Assembly: GCA_014138645.1 (NCBI GenBank)
Contig: JACJIB010000003.1
Location: forward strand, 186,001-250,000
From: Methylorubrum thiocyanatum
GTDB taxonomy: Bacteria > Pseudomonadota > Alphaproteobacteria > Rhizobiales > Beijerinckiaceae
DNA length: 64,000 bases
Reading direction: 5' to 3'
Under the pieces are notes generated by a model, which searched no databases, was not told the DNA's origin, and saw only the letters and a program-made list of their open reading frames with translations. This document shows, in pieces, positions 46,230 through 55,333 of this stretch (the stretch's first letter is position 1; the number at the start of each line of letters is the position of its first letter). The translations under genes and the position numbers were made by a program.

Positions 46230-47941
46230 CCGCGTCCCCGAGCCCCGTGCCGGGCCACCGGCTGCTGCTGGTGGAGGATTCGGAGACGCAGGCCCTGGAA
46301 CTGCGCCTCCAGCTCGAGGCGCAGGGCTTTGCCGTGCAGCGCTGCGCCACGGCGGAGGCGGCGCTCGACCTGCTGAACACCGACCTTCCCGACCTCGTCG
46401 TCGCCGACCATCACCTGCCCGGCATGAACGGCGACGAGTTCACCCGGCAGATGCGCCTGTCGCTGCGCACCCGGGCGCTGCCGGTGGTGATGCTCACCAG
46501 CGCCCGCAACGGCGAGCGCCACGGCTTCGAGAGCGGCGCCGACGCCTATGTCGAGAAATCGGCCGACCGCGACCTGCTGGTGCTGCGCATCCGCGCCCTG
46601 CTGCGCGAGCGCCGGGGCGGGACGGCGGAGGGGCCGTCGGGCGCCGCCTTCCGCCGCGGCCGGGTGCTGATCGTCGATGGCAGCGCCACCTATCGCGCCT
46701 TCTTCACCGGGCTCCTCACCCAGGAGGGCCACACGGTGGTGGCCGCCGCCGACCGCTCGGCGGCGCTCGCCGCCCTCGACGAGCCGGGCGCCGCGTTCGA
46801 TTGCGTCACCCTCGACCTCGTCGGCAGCGCCTATGACGGCATCGCGCTCTGCACCGAGATCGCCGAGCGCCGCCTGAAGGCGACGGAGGCCGCGGGCCAA
46901 GCCTTTCCCCTGGTCGGGATGGCCGGCGACAAGCCGGACAAGAGCCTGCTTGTCGCCGCCTTCGCTGCGGGCGCCGACGACGTGGTGTCGAAGGCCGACG
47001 GCGAGGTGCTGGCGATGCGGGTGCGCGGCCTCGTGCGCCGCCGCCTGCTGGAGGAGGACAACCGCCGCATCTCCGGCGAGTTCGGCGACCGCGAGCGCGC
47101 GGTCGAGCGCGCCCGCGCCGAGGCCGAGGCGGCCGCCGCCCGCGCCGCGCTCGCCGACGCGCTGGAACAGGCCAACCGCGATCTGGAGGACGCCAACCGA
47201 AAGCTGACGGAGGCGCAGGCCAAGCTGGTCCAGGCCGCGAAGATGGCCTCCCTCGGCGAGCTGGTCGCGGGCATCGCCCACGAGATCAACAACCCGCTCG
47301 CCTTCATCCTGGCCCATCAGGGCACGGTGGAGCGCCTGCTCGGCGAGTTGCCCCCGCCCGAGGCGCCGGAGGGGCAGCGCGCCCTGACCAAGGCCCGCGA
47401 TCGGGTCGGCTCGATGCGGCTCGGCCTGACCCGCATCCAGGATCTCGTCCTCAACCTGCGCAAGTTCTCGCGGCTCGACGAGGGCGAGCGCGGCCTCGTC
47501 AACGTGCCGGAGGCCATCGAGACGGTTCTGGCGCTGATCCAGCACAAGCTCGGCACCCGCATCCACGTGCACCGCGACTTCTCCGGCCGACCGGAGATTT
47601 CGTGCACGCCGGCCCTGCTCAATCAGGTCGTGATGAACATCCTCGGCAATGCCGCGGACGCCGTCCACGGCGAGGGCACCATCACGGTTGCAACCTATTC
47701 CGATGCGGAGACCGACGTGATCCGCATCAGCGATACGGGGCCCGGCATTCCCGAGGATCTACGCGAAAAGATCTTCGAGCCGTTCTTCACGACGAAGCCG
47801 GTCGGATCGGGGACGGGACTCGGCTTGGCGATTGCGTACAGCGTCGTTCAGGCGCATAGCGGCTCGCTGACCGTGGAGACGGCGCCGGGCGGCGGCGCGA
47901 GCTTCGTCATCGGCATTCCGAGGCAACCGGCACCGGTATGA
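46226..47941 (+). CDS. Histidine kinase with two N-terminal receiver domains
   Basis: A 571-residue soluble protein in place of an expected diguanylate cyclase. Receiver 1 (about 12-130) is complete: VEDS, D61 in [14 protein letters not shown] and EKS. Receiver 2 (about 148-280) has LIVDGS and TLDLVG but lacks the acid pair and the usual Thr (VGMAGD), so it may be inactive. A coiled-coil region (290-340) leads to a kinase core with H352 in [13 protein letters not shown] box ILGNAADAV, and [22 protein letters not shown]. No sensor or membrane segment, so its input should be phosphorylation of receiver 1, most likely by the operon's CheA. Overlaps cheB and the next gene. Confidence 0.92.
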   Translation: MTASPSPVPGHRLLLVEDSETQALELRLQLEAQGFAVQRCATAEAALDLLNTDLPDLVVADHHLPGMNGDEFTRQMRLSLRTRALPVVMLTSARNGERHGFESGADAYVEKSADRDLLVLRIRALLRERRGGTAEGPSGAAFRRGRVLIVDGSATYRAFFTGLLTQEGHTVVAAADRSAALAALDEPGAAFDCVTLDLVGSAYDGIALCTEIAERRLKATEAAGQAFPLVGMAGDKPDKSLLVAAFAAGADDVVSKADGEVLAMRVRGLVRRRLLEEDNRRISGEFGDRERAVERARAEAEAAAARAALADALEQANRDLEDANRKLTEAQAKLVQAAKMASLGELVAGIAHEINNPLAFILAHQGTVERLLGELPPPEAPEGQRALTKARDRVGSMRLGLTRIQDLVLNLRKFSRLDEGERGLVNVPEAIETVLALIQHKLGTRIHVHRDFSGRPEISCTPALLNQVVMNILGNAADAVHGEGTITVATYSDAETDVIRISDTGPGIPEDLREKIFEPFFTTKPVGSGTGLGLAIAYSVVQAHSGSLTVETAPGGGASFVIGIPRQPAPV

Positions 47942-49806
47942 GCAAAGGCACGATCCTGGCCGTCGATGACGAGCCGGACATCCTGATCGCTCTGGAGGAC
48001 CTGTTCGAGGACGAGTACCGGGTGCTCACCTCGGCCAAGCCCGAGGAAGCGCTCGACATCCTGCGCGCCGACCCCGACATCGCCGTCGTGGTCTCCGACC
48101 AGCGCATGCCCGGCATGACCGGCGACGCCCTCCTCGCCGAGGCCCGCAGCTTCCACGAGGCGCAGGCGATCCTGCTCACCGGCTACGCCGACATCTCGGC
48201 AGTGATCGCGGCGCTCAACCGCGGCGGCATTATCGGTTACGTCGCCAAGCCCTGGGATCCGACGCTCCTGCGCGCCACGGTGCGCAACGCTTACGAGCGC
48301 CACCGCCTCGGCCGGGATCTCGCCACCGAGCGCGCCCTGCTGCGCGGTCTGCTCGACCACGCCGAAGAAGCGATCTCGTTCAAGGACGCGCAGGGCCGCT
48401 TCGTGCGCCTGAACGCGCGCAAGGCCGGCGTCGTCGGCAGCGCGGTCGAGGATTGCCTCGGCCGGACCGAACTTGAGGTCGCTGACACGCCCGAAGCCCG
48501 CGAGGCGGAGGCCGCGGACCGGCGCGCGATCGCGGCCGGGGAGGCGGGCTCGACGGTGATCGCCCGCGGCGCGCTCGGCGCCGAGCGCTGGTCGCACGTC
48601 ATCCGCGTTCCGATCCGCGGTGGCGCCGGCGAGGTCACGCATCTCGCCACCATCGAGCGGGACGTCACCGAGCAGAAGAGCCTGGAGGCGCGGCTGCGCC
48701 AATCCGACAAGATGCAGGCGCTCGGCACGCTGGCCGGCGGCATCGCCCACGATTTCAACAACCTGCTGACCGCCATTCTCGGCAGCCTGGAACTGGTGGG
48801 CCCGAAGATCGCCGACCAGCCGCGGGTCAAACGCCTCGTGGACAACGCCACCGGCGCCGCGCAGCGCGGTTCGGCCCTGACCAAACGCCTCCTGAGCTTC
48901 AGCCGCTCCAACGACGCCCATGCGCGGCCCGTCGATCCGAACGCGCTGATCGAGGGGATGAGCGCGCTGTTCGGGTCGAGCCTCGGCAGCCTCGTGCGGG
49001 TCGAGCGCGACCTCGAACCCGGCATGCCCTTCGCCCTGGTCGATCCCGACCAGCTCGAACTCGCCGTGCTCAACCTCTGCATCAACGCCCGCGACGCGAT
49101 GCCGGACGGCGGCACTGTCACCATCTCGACGCGCCGCGCCGAGATCCACGACGATCCCGACCTGAAACCCGGCACCTACGCGGTCGTCACCGTTGCCGAC
49201 GAGGGGACCGGGATCCCGCCTGAGATCCTGGAGCGGGTGTGCGAGCCGTTCTTCACCACCAAGGCGGTCGGGCAGGGGACGGGCCTCGGGCTCGCCATGG
49301 TGTTCGGCCTCGCCCAGCAGGCGGGCGGGCGGCTGCGCATCACCAGCGAGGTCGGGCAGGGCACGCGGATCGAGCTCGCCCTGCCGCGGGCGGACGGCAC
49401 CGTGGCGGGCAATGAGGAGCCGGTCGCGCCGACGGTGCCCGCGGCCGCCGTCCCCGCCCGCATCCTCGTCGTCGATGACGACCGCGAGGTCCGGCACGTC
49501 ACCGCCTCGTTCCTCAACGATTTCGGCTACGATGAGACGGAGGCTGCCGACGGGCGCGCGGCGCTGGCCCTGATGGAGCAGGGCGAGCGCTTCGATCTCG
49601 TGGTGGCCGACCTCGCCATGCCGGGCATGACCGGCGTCGAACTCGCCGCCGCGATCCGCCAGCGCTTCTCCGGCGTGCCGGTCCTCCTGCTGACGGGCCA
49701 CGCGGAGGCGGTTCAGATTCCCGCGGACCTGCCGGTGATGACGAAGCCCTTCGCCTCCGCCGAACTCGCCGCCCGCGTCTCGCAGCTTCTCGAAAACCCG
49801 ACCTGA
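47938..49806 (+). CDS. REC-PAS-kinase-REC hybrid histidine kinase
   Basis: A 622-residue soluble hybrid kinase ending the chemosensory operon; ATG overlaps the preceding stop (ATGA). Order: receiver 1 with D54 in VVSDQRMPGMTG; a PAS domain (about 135-255, SFKDAQGRFVRLNARKAG, then ATIERDVTEQ); kinase core with H271 in GIAHDFNNLL, N box INARDAM, and GTGIPPEILERVCEPFFTTK; and a C-terminal receiver with D558 in VVADLAMPGMTG. No DNA-binding, GGDEF or EAL domain. It probably accepts phosphate from the operon CheA on receiver 1 and relays onward through receiver 2. The next partner (a separate Hpt or regulator) is not in this window. Confidence 0.93.
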   Translation: MSKGTILAVDDEPDILIALEDLFEDEYRVLTSAKPEEALDILRADPDIAVVVSDQRMPGMTGDALLAEARSFHEAQAILLTGYADISAVIAALNRGGIIGYVAKPWDPTLLRATVRNAYERHRLGRDLATERALLRGLLDHAEEAISFKDAQGRFVRLNARKAGVVGSAVEDCLGRTELEVADTPEAREAEAADRRAIAAGEAGSTVIARGALGAERWSHVIRVPIRGGAGEVTHLATIERDVTEQKSLEARLRQSDKMQALGTLAGGIAHDFNNLLTAILGSLELVGPKIADQPRVKRLVDNATGAAQRGSALTKRLLSFSRSNDAHARPVDPNALIEGMSALFGSSLGSLVRVERDLEPGMPFALVDPDQLELAVLNLCINARDAMPDGGTVTISTRRAEIHDDPDLKPGTYAVVTVADEGTGIPPEILERVCEPFFTTKAVGQGTGLGLAMVFGLAQQAGGRLRITSEVGQGTRIELALPRADGTVAGNEEPVAPTVPAAAVPARILVVDDDREVRHVTASFLNDFGYDETEAADGRAALALMEQGERFDLVVADLAMPGMTGVELAAAIRQRFSGVPVLLLTGHAEAVQIPADLPVMTKPFASAELAARVSQLLENPT

Positions 49807-49962
49807 CCGTCCCGGTCGTCGGACGATTTCGGGTGAAGCGTTCCTGCCACGCTCGGCAAACCCTTGCGCGCAAGGATTGCACTCCGCTTCGGCGAAGACG
49901 AAGATGACGACGCGCCGCCGCTGCTTCGGTGCGTGGAACAATCTTCTGAGAGGATGACCCTG

Positions 49963-50136
49963 ATGGCGAGCGTCGATGTCGAGATGGTGAAGTGTGCGTG
50001 CCCGGATTGCGTCTGCGTGGTCTCGCTTTCGAAGGCGGTCACCCGCGACGACAAGGCCTTCTGCTGCGATGAGTGCGCCGAGGGCCACCCGGACCATGCC
50101 GGCTGCGATCACGCCGGCTGCAGCTGCCACGGCTGA
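49963..50136 (+). CDS. smtA: Bacterial metallothionein, SmtA type
   Basis: A 57-residue zinc/cadmium-binding protein closely matching cyanobacterial SmtA in length and pattern. It has ten Cys: 11, 13, 16, 18, 34, 35, 38, 48, 53 and 55, in CACPDCVC, FCCDEC and CDHAGCSC, plus His at 42, 45, 50 and 56. Ends CSCHG like SmtA. The ATG at 49963 has a GAGAGGA site at a good distance; the upstream ATG at 49954 lies too close to it. It is convergent with the WD40-cytochrome gene, 27 bases apart. No SmtB/ArsR-type repressor gene lies beside it, so regulation is unknown. Confidence 0.93.
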   Translation: MASVDVEMVKCACPDCVCVVSLSKAVTRDDKAFCCDECAEGHPDHAGCDHAGCSCHG

Positions 50137-50163
50137 TCTTTTGACGGTATCGACCGCGGCGGT

Positions 50164-51480
50164 TCAGTTCGGCGCGGTCGTATCCGCCTTGGTCGCCCTC
50201 TTGTCGGTCGCCCTGGCGAGAAAGCGCATCAGCGCGTCGCGATCCTCGGCGCTGTTGATGGTCTGCTCGGGCATCCGTGTGCCCGGCGTGTAGCGCGCGG
50301 GCCCGACCTCGAACAGGCGGGCGACGGTCTCCGGAGTCCAGACGATGTCCATCGCCCTGAGCGCCTCCGAGTAGCGGTAGCCCGGAACGGCGGCGATGCG
50401 CCGGCCGAAAATCCCGGCAAGCGTCGGCCCGGCCCTCGGCGCCTCGTCGGGCGTGAGCGTGTGGCAGGCGACGCAGGCGCGGAACACCTCGGCACCGCGC
50501 TCGCCGTGGAAGGCAGCCAGGGCATCCGCCGGGCGAGGCATGGCGAGCGGGCCGATCGGCTCGCCGGTCGCCGCATTCCAGCGCCGCACGAGCCGGTCGC
50601 CGCCGCCGGTGACGAGTTCGCTTCCGTCCGGCCGCCATGCCACCGACCAAACCGGCAGGCCCGGCCCGACCAGCGTGAACAGGATCTTTCCGGTCGCCCG
50701 CTCGATCATCGCGACGGTACCTCCGGCGCTCGCCGCGGCGATCCGTGTGCCATCGGGCGAGGGCGCCAGCGCGATCACCGGGGCGGGGCCGAGTTCGACC
50801 TCTCCCCGCGTGCTTCCATCCTCGGCGAGAAATCGCACCGTCGCATCCGCTCCCGCGGCGGCGATCCGGCCATCAGCGGTGACGGCCAGCGCGCTGAGCG
50901 CACTCGGCAGCGTCGCGGTGACGACCGCCTCGCCCTCCCGCGTCCAGATCCTCACAGTGGCGTCCGCCCCAGCAGTGACCGGACGCCCGTCGGGCAGGAA
51001 GGCGACGGCGTTGACGTTGCCCTTGTGCCCTTCGAGCACCCGCGCCGCGCCGCCCATCAGCGGCCAGAGCCGGGCGGTACCGTCCCAGGCGGCGGAGGCG
51101 AGCACCGACCCGTCCGGCGCGACCGCAAGTCCGGCGACGGGCCCGGCATGGCCTTCGAGGACGCGCTCGGGTTCCGTCTGCCCCAGCCGCCACAGGGCGA
51201 TGCGCCCGTCCTCCGAGGCGCTGGCGAAGCGCCCGTCCGGGAGCGCCGCGACCGCATTCACCGCGCCGTCATGGAAGCGCAGGACGCTCAAGGCCGCCCC
51301 GGTATCGAGCCCCCACACGATCGCGGCCTGATCGAACCCGCCGGAGACCGCGAGCCGGCCGTCACCCGTGATCGCGAGCGCACGCACCGGCCCGCCATGG
51401 CCGCGCATCTGCGCCGCTGCGGGAAGCACCAGCAGAAGGGCGGCGAACAGGCCGGAAATCCACGGACCCCGTATCGGCAT
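50164..51480 (-). CDS. Exported WD40 beta-propeller fused to a cytochrome c domain
   Basis: A 438-residue exported protein: signal peptide (MPIRGPWISGLFAALLLVLPAAAQ) then seven or so WD40-like repeats (about 25-320; recurring HGGPVRALAITGDGR, GHAGPVAGLAVAPDGS, GHKGNVNAVAFLPDGR) and a C-terminal class I cytochrome c with one heme site C336-V-A-C339-H340 and a likely axial Met in PGTRMPEQT. A propeller carrying a c-type heme is seen in some periplasmic redox proteins. Which redox partner it serves cannot be told. It is encoded opposite smtA and upstream of the Mo/W cofactor operon on the other strand. Confidence 0.9.
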   Translation of the reverse strand: MPIRGPWISGLFAALLLVLPAAAQMRGHGGPVRALAITGDGRLAVSGGFDQAAIVWGLDTGAALSVLRFHDGAVNAVAALPDGRFASASEDGRIALWRLGQTEPERVLEGHAGPVAGLAVAPDGSVLASAAWDGTARLWPLMGGAARVLEGHKGNVNAVAFLPDGRPVTAGADATVRIWTREGEAVVTATLPSALSALAVTADGRIAAAGADATVRFLAEDGSTRGEVELGPAPVIALAPSPDGTRIAAASAGGTVAMIERATGKILFTLVGPGLPVWSVAWRPDGSELVTGGGDRLVRRWNAATGEPIGPLAMPRPADALAAFHGERGAEVFRACVACHTLTPDEAPRAGPTLAGIFGRRIAAVPGYRYSEALRAMDIVWTPETVARLFEVGPARYTPGTRMPEQTINSAEDRDALMRFLARATDKRATKADTTAPN

Positions 51481-51720
51481 CGGCACTCGGTTCTCTGATC
51501 GTGAGCGGCGGACCATACGCGAGCGATCGGAGCGGCGCCCGCCCGCAAGGGTGAGGGTTTGTGTCTCATGCTGCCCGATGCGCGCCGATGCGCCGGTGCC
51601 GATGGAGCGACGACCTTGATCCGCGCCCGGCGATGGCGCATCGCTCAGGCGATGAGACAGGAAGGCGCTCCACGCAACCACGCCGTTCCGCGCGCTGCGC
51701 CGTCGCGCGGGCGCTGAACC

Positions 51721-52812
51721 GTGCGCGCCGCCTCCGCCGCCCTGACGCCGCTCGCCGACGCCCTGGCCGGGCTGCGCCGCATCGCCGAGCCGGTCCCGCC
51801 GCGGGCCGTGCCGCTGGTTGGCGCGGCCGGGCGCATCGCCGCGACTGATGTTCTCGCTCCCGGCGACCTCCCGGCCGGTCTCACGGCCCTGCGCGACGGC
51901 TACGCCGTCGAGGCGGCGCAGCTCGGCGGCGCCTCGCCCTATGCGCCGGTCCTGCTGCCGCGCGAGCCGTCCTGGGTCGAAGCCGGCGACCGTCTGCCCG
52001 TTGGCGCCGATGCGGTGCTGCCCGCCGAAGGGCTGGAAGGCCGCGCCGCCGTAGCGGAGGTCGGCGCGGGTGAGGACTGCCGGATGGCGGGCGACGATCT
52101 CTCGCAGGGCGATCGACTCCTGACCGCGGGTCAGAGGATCGAGCCGCGCCATCTCCTCGCTCTTGCCGCCGCAGGATTGCCCGAGGTCGCGATCCGCGAG
52201 CCGCGCCTTCGCCTTGTCGTGACGGGCGCGCCCGAGCCGGACGCCCTCGCGCCGATGCTGACCGGCCTGATCGTCCAGGCGGGCGGCACGCCTGAGACGG
52301 TCGCGGCGCCGGACGATCCCGACGCGATCGCCCGCGCCCTCGCGGCCGAGGGGGCGGATGCGGTGTTCGTCCTCGGCGGCACCGGTTTCGGCCGCAGCGA
52401 CCGCAGCGCCGAAGGGCTCGCCCGGGCCGGCCGTGTCCTGTCCCACGGCCTCGCCCTGCGGCCCGGCGAGACGGGAGGGCTCGGCGAGGCGGGGGGACGC
52501 CCGATCCTGCTCCTGCCCGGCCGTCCCGACGCGGCGCTTGCTGCCTTCCTGGCCCTCGGTCGGCCGCTGATCGCAGCCCTGGCGGGGGCGGTTGAGTCCT
52601 CCCTCCGGACCGCACCGCTTCGGCGCAAGGTCACTTCCATCGTCGGTCTTGCCGAGATCGTGTTCGTCCGCGCGCAGGGAGGCGAATTCGAACCGCTGGG
52701 CGGGGCCGATCTGCCGTTGCGACGGTTGATCGAGGCGGACGGGGCGGTGCTGGTGCCGCCGGAGCGGGAGGGTTACCCCGCAGGCAGCGAGGTCGAGATG
52801 GTGCTCCTGTGA
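51721..52812 (+). CDS. Degenerate MoeA-like protein
   Basis: A 363-residue paralogue of MoeA that starts a four-gene operon (GTG at 51721, preceded in frame by a stop at 51715). It keeps DGYAV at the domain I site, but the STGDEL loop and the YDSN motif of MoeA are missing: the equivalent region reads VVTGAPEPDALAP. The cofactor-binding motif is GGTGFGRSD rather than GG(V/T)SxGxxD. It may bind molybdopterin without inserting metal, or act as a partner for one of the two intact MoeA proteins downstream. The next gene overlaps it (GTGA). Function inferred from context. Confidence 0.8.
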   Translation: MRAASAALTPLADALAGLRRIAEPVPPRAVPLVGAAGRIAATDVLAPGDLPAGLTALRDGYAVEAAQLGGASPYAPVLLPREPSWVEAGDRLPVGADAVLPAEGLEGRAAVAEVGAGEDCRMAGDDLSQGDRLLTAGQRIEPRHLLALAAAGLPEVAIREPRLRLVVTGAPEPDALAPMLTGLIVQAGGTPETVAAPDDPDAIARALAAEGADAVFVLGGTGFGRSDRSAEGLARAGRVLSHGLALRPGETGGLGEAGGRPILLLPGRPDAALAAFLALGRPLIAALAGAVESSLRTAPLRRKVTSIVGLAEIVFVRAQGGEFEPLGGADLPLRRLIEADGAVLVPPEREGYPAGSEVEMVLL

Positions 52813-54797
52813 GTGCGGAGATGAGCGCGGATCGCGAAGCCGAGTTCGCCCGGCGCCTCGCCGCGGCGGCACGGCAGGAACAGTTCCTGACGGTGATGAG
52901 TCGCGAGGCGGCGCTGGTCGCCTTCCGCGCCGCGGTGCCGCACGCGGCGCTGCCGCCCGAGACCGTGCCGCTGGCGCAGGCGCTCGGCCGGGTGCTGGCC
53001 GCGGATGTCGCCTCGCCCATCGACGTGCCCCCCTTCGACCGTGCGCTGGTGGACGGCTTCGCGGTCCGCGCCGCCGACACCGAGGGCGCCAACGCGGCGC
53101 GGCCCCGCCGGCTGGTCCTGAACCGCGAGATCCTGGCCTGCGGCGTCGCGCCGGCGCTACCCGTCGCCGCCGGCACCGCCACCCCGATCGCCACCGGCGG
53201 CATGATCCCGCGCGGGGCCGACGCGGTGGTGATGGTCGAACAGACCGAGTTCCTCGAGGACGCCCTTGCCATCGACGTGAGCGGTCCGGTCCGGCCCGGG
53301 CAGTTCCTCGGCTATGCCGGCGCCGACATGGCGTTCGGAGAGACGGTCCTGCGCAAGGGGACGGTGGTTACCGCCCGCGAGATCGGCATGCTCGCCGCCT
53401 GCGGGCTCGCCGAGATCGCTGTGGTGCGGCGCCCCCGCGTCGCCGTGCTCTCGACCGGCGATGAACTCATGGCGCCGGGCGAACAACTGCACCCGGGCGC
53501 GATCTACGATTCCAACGGCGCCATCGTCGCGGCCTCGGTCGCCGAGAACGGCGGCGAGTCGGTCGCTCTAGGCATCGTCCGCGACGACGAGGCGGCGCTC
53601 GAACGCGCCCTGCGCGATGCCCTCGCGCAAAGCGATCTCGTCGTGCTCTCGGGCGGCACCTCGAAGGGCGCGGGCGACGTCTCGCACCGCATCCTCTCGC
53701 GGCTCGGCGAGCCCGGCATCCTCGTCCACGGCGTGGCGCTCAAACCCGGCAAGCCGCTCTGCCTCGCCGTTGCCGAGGGCAAGGCGGTGGTGGTGCTGCC
53801 CGGCTTCCCGACCTCCGCGATGTTCACCTTCCACGAATTCGTGGTGCCGCTGGTGCGGGCCCTGGCGGGCTTGCCGCCGCGGGAGGAGACCGCGGTCCCG
53901 GCGCGCCTGCCGCAGCGCCTGACCTCCGAACTCGGCCGCACCGAATTCGTGATGGCCTCCCTCGCGCAAGGCGATGACGGTCTGGTCGCCCTGCCGCTGC
54001 CGAAGGGGTCGGGCTCCGTCACCGCCTTCTCCCAGGCCGACGGCTTCTTCGCCGTGCCCGCCGCCCGCTCCGGGCTCGAGGCCGGCGAGACGGTCTCCGT
54101 GGTGCGCCTCGGCGCCGGGCTGCGTCCGCCCGACCTTACGGTCATCGGCAGCCACTGCATCGGGCTCGACCGCGTCGTCGGGCTGCTGGCGGAGCGGGGG
54201 TTTCGCGCGCGCACGGTCTGGGTCGGCTCGGCCGGCGGGCTCGCGGCCCTGCGCCGGGGCGAATGCGATCTGGCCGCCATGCACCTGCTCGATCCCGAGA
54301 CCGGCCGCTACAACGCGCCCTTCCTCGAACCCGGCATGACGCTCGCCCCCGGCTGGCGCCGGCTCCAGGGCGTGGTGTTCCGCGCCGGCGATCCCCGCTT
54401 CGACGGCCGCAGCGCCGAGGAGGCCGTCAGGACCGCGCTCGCCGACCCGGATTCGGTGATGGTCAACCGCAATGCCGGCTCCGGCACCCGGCTCCTCGTG
54501 GACGGCCTTATCGGCGCGGCCCGGCCGCCGGGCTTCTGGAACCAGCCGCGCTCGCACAACGCCGTTGCGGCGGCGGTGGCCCAGGGACGGGCCGATTGGG
54601 GCGTGGCGATCGCGAGCGTCGCGGAGGGCTACGGCCTCGGCTTCCTGCCCTTGGCGCAGGAGCATTACGACTTCGCCTACCGCACCGTCGACCGCGAAAG
54701 GCCCGCGCTCGCCGCCTTCCTGGCACTGCTCGGCACCGCAGAGGCCGACGCGGCCCTCGAAAGTCTGGGTTTCGAACCGGGGGCAGACGAAGCGTGA
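52809..54797 (+). CDS. MoeA fused to a PBP-like ligand domain
   Basis: A 662-residue two-part protein. The first 430 or so residues are an intact MoeA: VPPFDRALVDGFAV, GMIPRGADAVVMVEQ, STGDELMAPGEQL, YDSN and VLSGGTSKGAGD. They should insert molybdate or tungstate into molybdopterin. The C-terminal 220 residues are a periplasmic-binding-protein-like domain of the family also found in the regulator at 56619-57680 (shared NRNAGSGTR and SHNAVAAAVAQGRADWGVA). There is no signal peptide, so it acts in the cytoplasm. It overlaps genes on both sides, which ties it to the MobB gene next door. What the domain binds (metal oxyanion or cofactor) is unknown. Confidence 0.9.
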   Translation: MSAEMSADREAEFARRLAAAARQEQFLTVMSREAALVAFRAAVPHAALPPETVPLAQALGRVLAADVASPIDVPPFDRALVDGFAVRAADTEGANAARPRRLVLNREILACGVAPALPVAAGTATPIATGGMIPRGADAVVMVEQTEFLEDALAIDVSGPVRPGQFLGYAGADMAFGETVLRKGTVVTAREIGMLAACGLAEIAVVRRPRVAVLSTGDELMAPGEQLHPGAIYDSNGAIVAASVAENGGESVALGIVRDDEAALERALRDALAQSDLVVLSGGTSKGAGDVSHRILSRLGEPGILVHGVALKPGKPLCLAVAEGKAVVVLPGFPTSAMFTFHEFVVPLVRALAGLPPREETAVPARLPQRLTSELGRTEFVMASLAQGDDGLVALPLPKGSGSVTAFSQADGFFAVPAARSGLEAGETVSVVRLGAGLRPPDLTVIGSHCIGLDRVVGLLAERGFRARTVWVGSAGGLAALRRGECDLAAMHLLDPETGRYNAPFLEPGMTLAPGWRRLQGVVFRAGDPRFDGRSAEEAVRTALADPDSVMVNRNAGSGTRLLVDGLIGAARPPGFWNQPRSHNAVAAAVAQGRADWGVAIASVAEGYGLGFLPLAQEHYDFAYRTVDRERPALAAFLALLGTAEADAALESLGFEPGADEA

Positions 54798-55330
54798 GCA
54801 CCCTGCGCGTCATCGGTCTCGCGGGCTGGAGCGGGGCGGGCAAGACCACCTTGCTTGCACGCCTCGTTCCCGTGCTCGTCGCCCGCGGGGTGCGGGTGGC
54901 GACCCTCAAGCATGCCCACCACGCCTTCGACATCGACCAGCCGGGCAAGGATTCCTTCGTCCATCGGCAGGCGGGGGCGAGCGAGGTCATCATCTCCTCG
55001 GCCCGGCGCTGGGCGCAGATCCGCGAGGTCGAGGCAGAGGCGGAGGCCGCGCTGCCTGAATTGCTGCGGCGGCTCACGCCGAGCGGCCTCGCCCTGGTCG
55101 AGGGCTTCAAGCGCGAGGCGCATCCGAAGCTCGAAGTCTTTCGCGCCGCCAACGGCCGCCCGCCGCTGCACGCGCAGGATCCCCGCATCGTCGGCATCGC
55201 CAGCGACGTCCCCTTCCCGGAGGCGAGGGTGCCGGTGGTCGGGCTCGACGACATCGAGGGCGTCGCCCGTCTCGTGCTGGAGCGCGCCGAGGCCCTTGAA
55301 ACGGTGCTCGCCCGGCTGGAAGGATCCTGA
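54794..55330 (+). CDS. mobB: MobB, molybdopterin-guanine dinucleotide synthesis adaptor
   Basis: A 178-residue GTP-binding protein that assists MobA in making the bis-MGD form of the molybdenum cofactor. Walker A is GWSGAGKTTLL at about 10-20, then VATLKHAHHAFDIDQPGKDSFVHRQAGA, SPSGLALVEGF-like TPSGLALVEGFKREAHPKLEVFR, all diagnostic. GTG start at 54794 overlaps the preceding stop. The moeA gene begins 3 bases after its stop. MobB points to an Mo/W enzyme of the DMSO-reductase class (for example formate dehydrogenase) as client; no such enzyme is in the window. Confidence 0.95.
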   Translation: MSTLRVIGLAGWSGAGKTTLLARLVPVLVARGVRVATLKHAHHAFDIDQPGKDSFVHRQAGASEVIISSARRWAQIREVEAEAEAALPELLRRLTPSGLALVEGFKREAHPKLEVFRAANGRPPLHAQDPRIVGIASDVPFPEARVPVVGLDDIEGVARLVLERAEALETVLARLEGS

Positions 55331-55333
55331 GCC

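Noticed and set aside
54263..55330. MobB starting upstream at 54263
   Set aside because: The extra residues are an out-of-frame reading of the MoeA fusion; the GTG at 54794 gives a normal MobB and overlaps the preceding stop.
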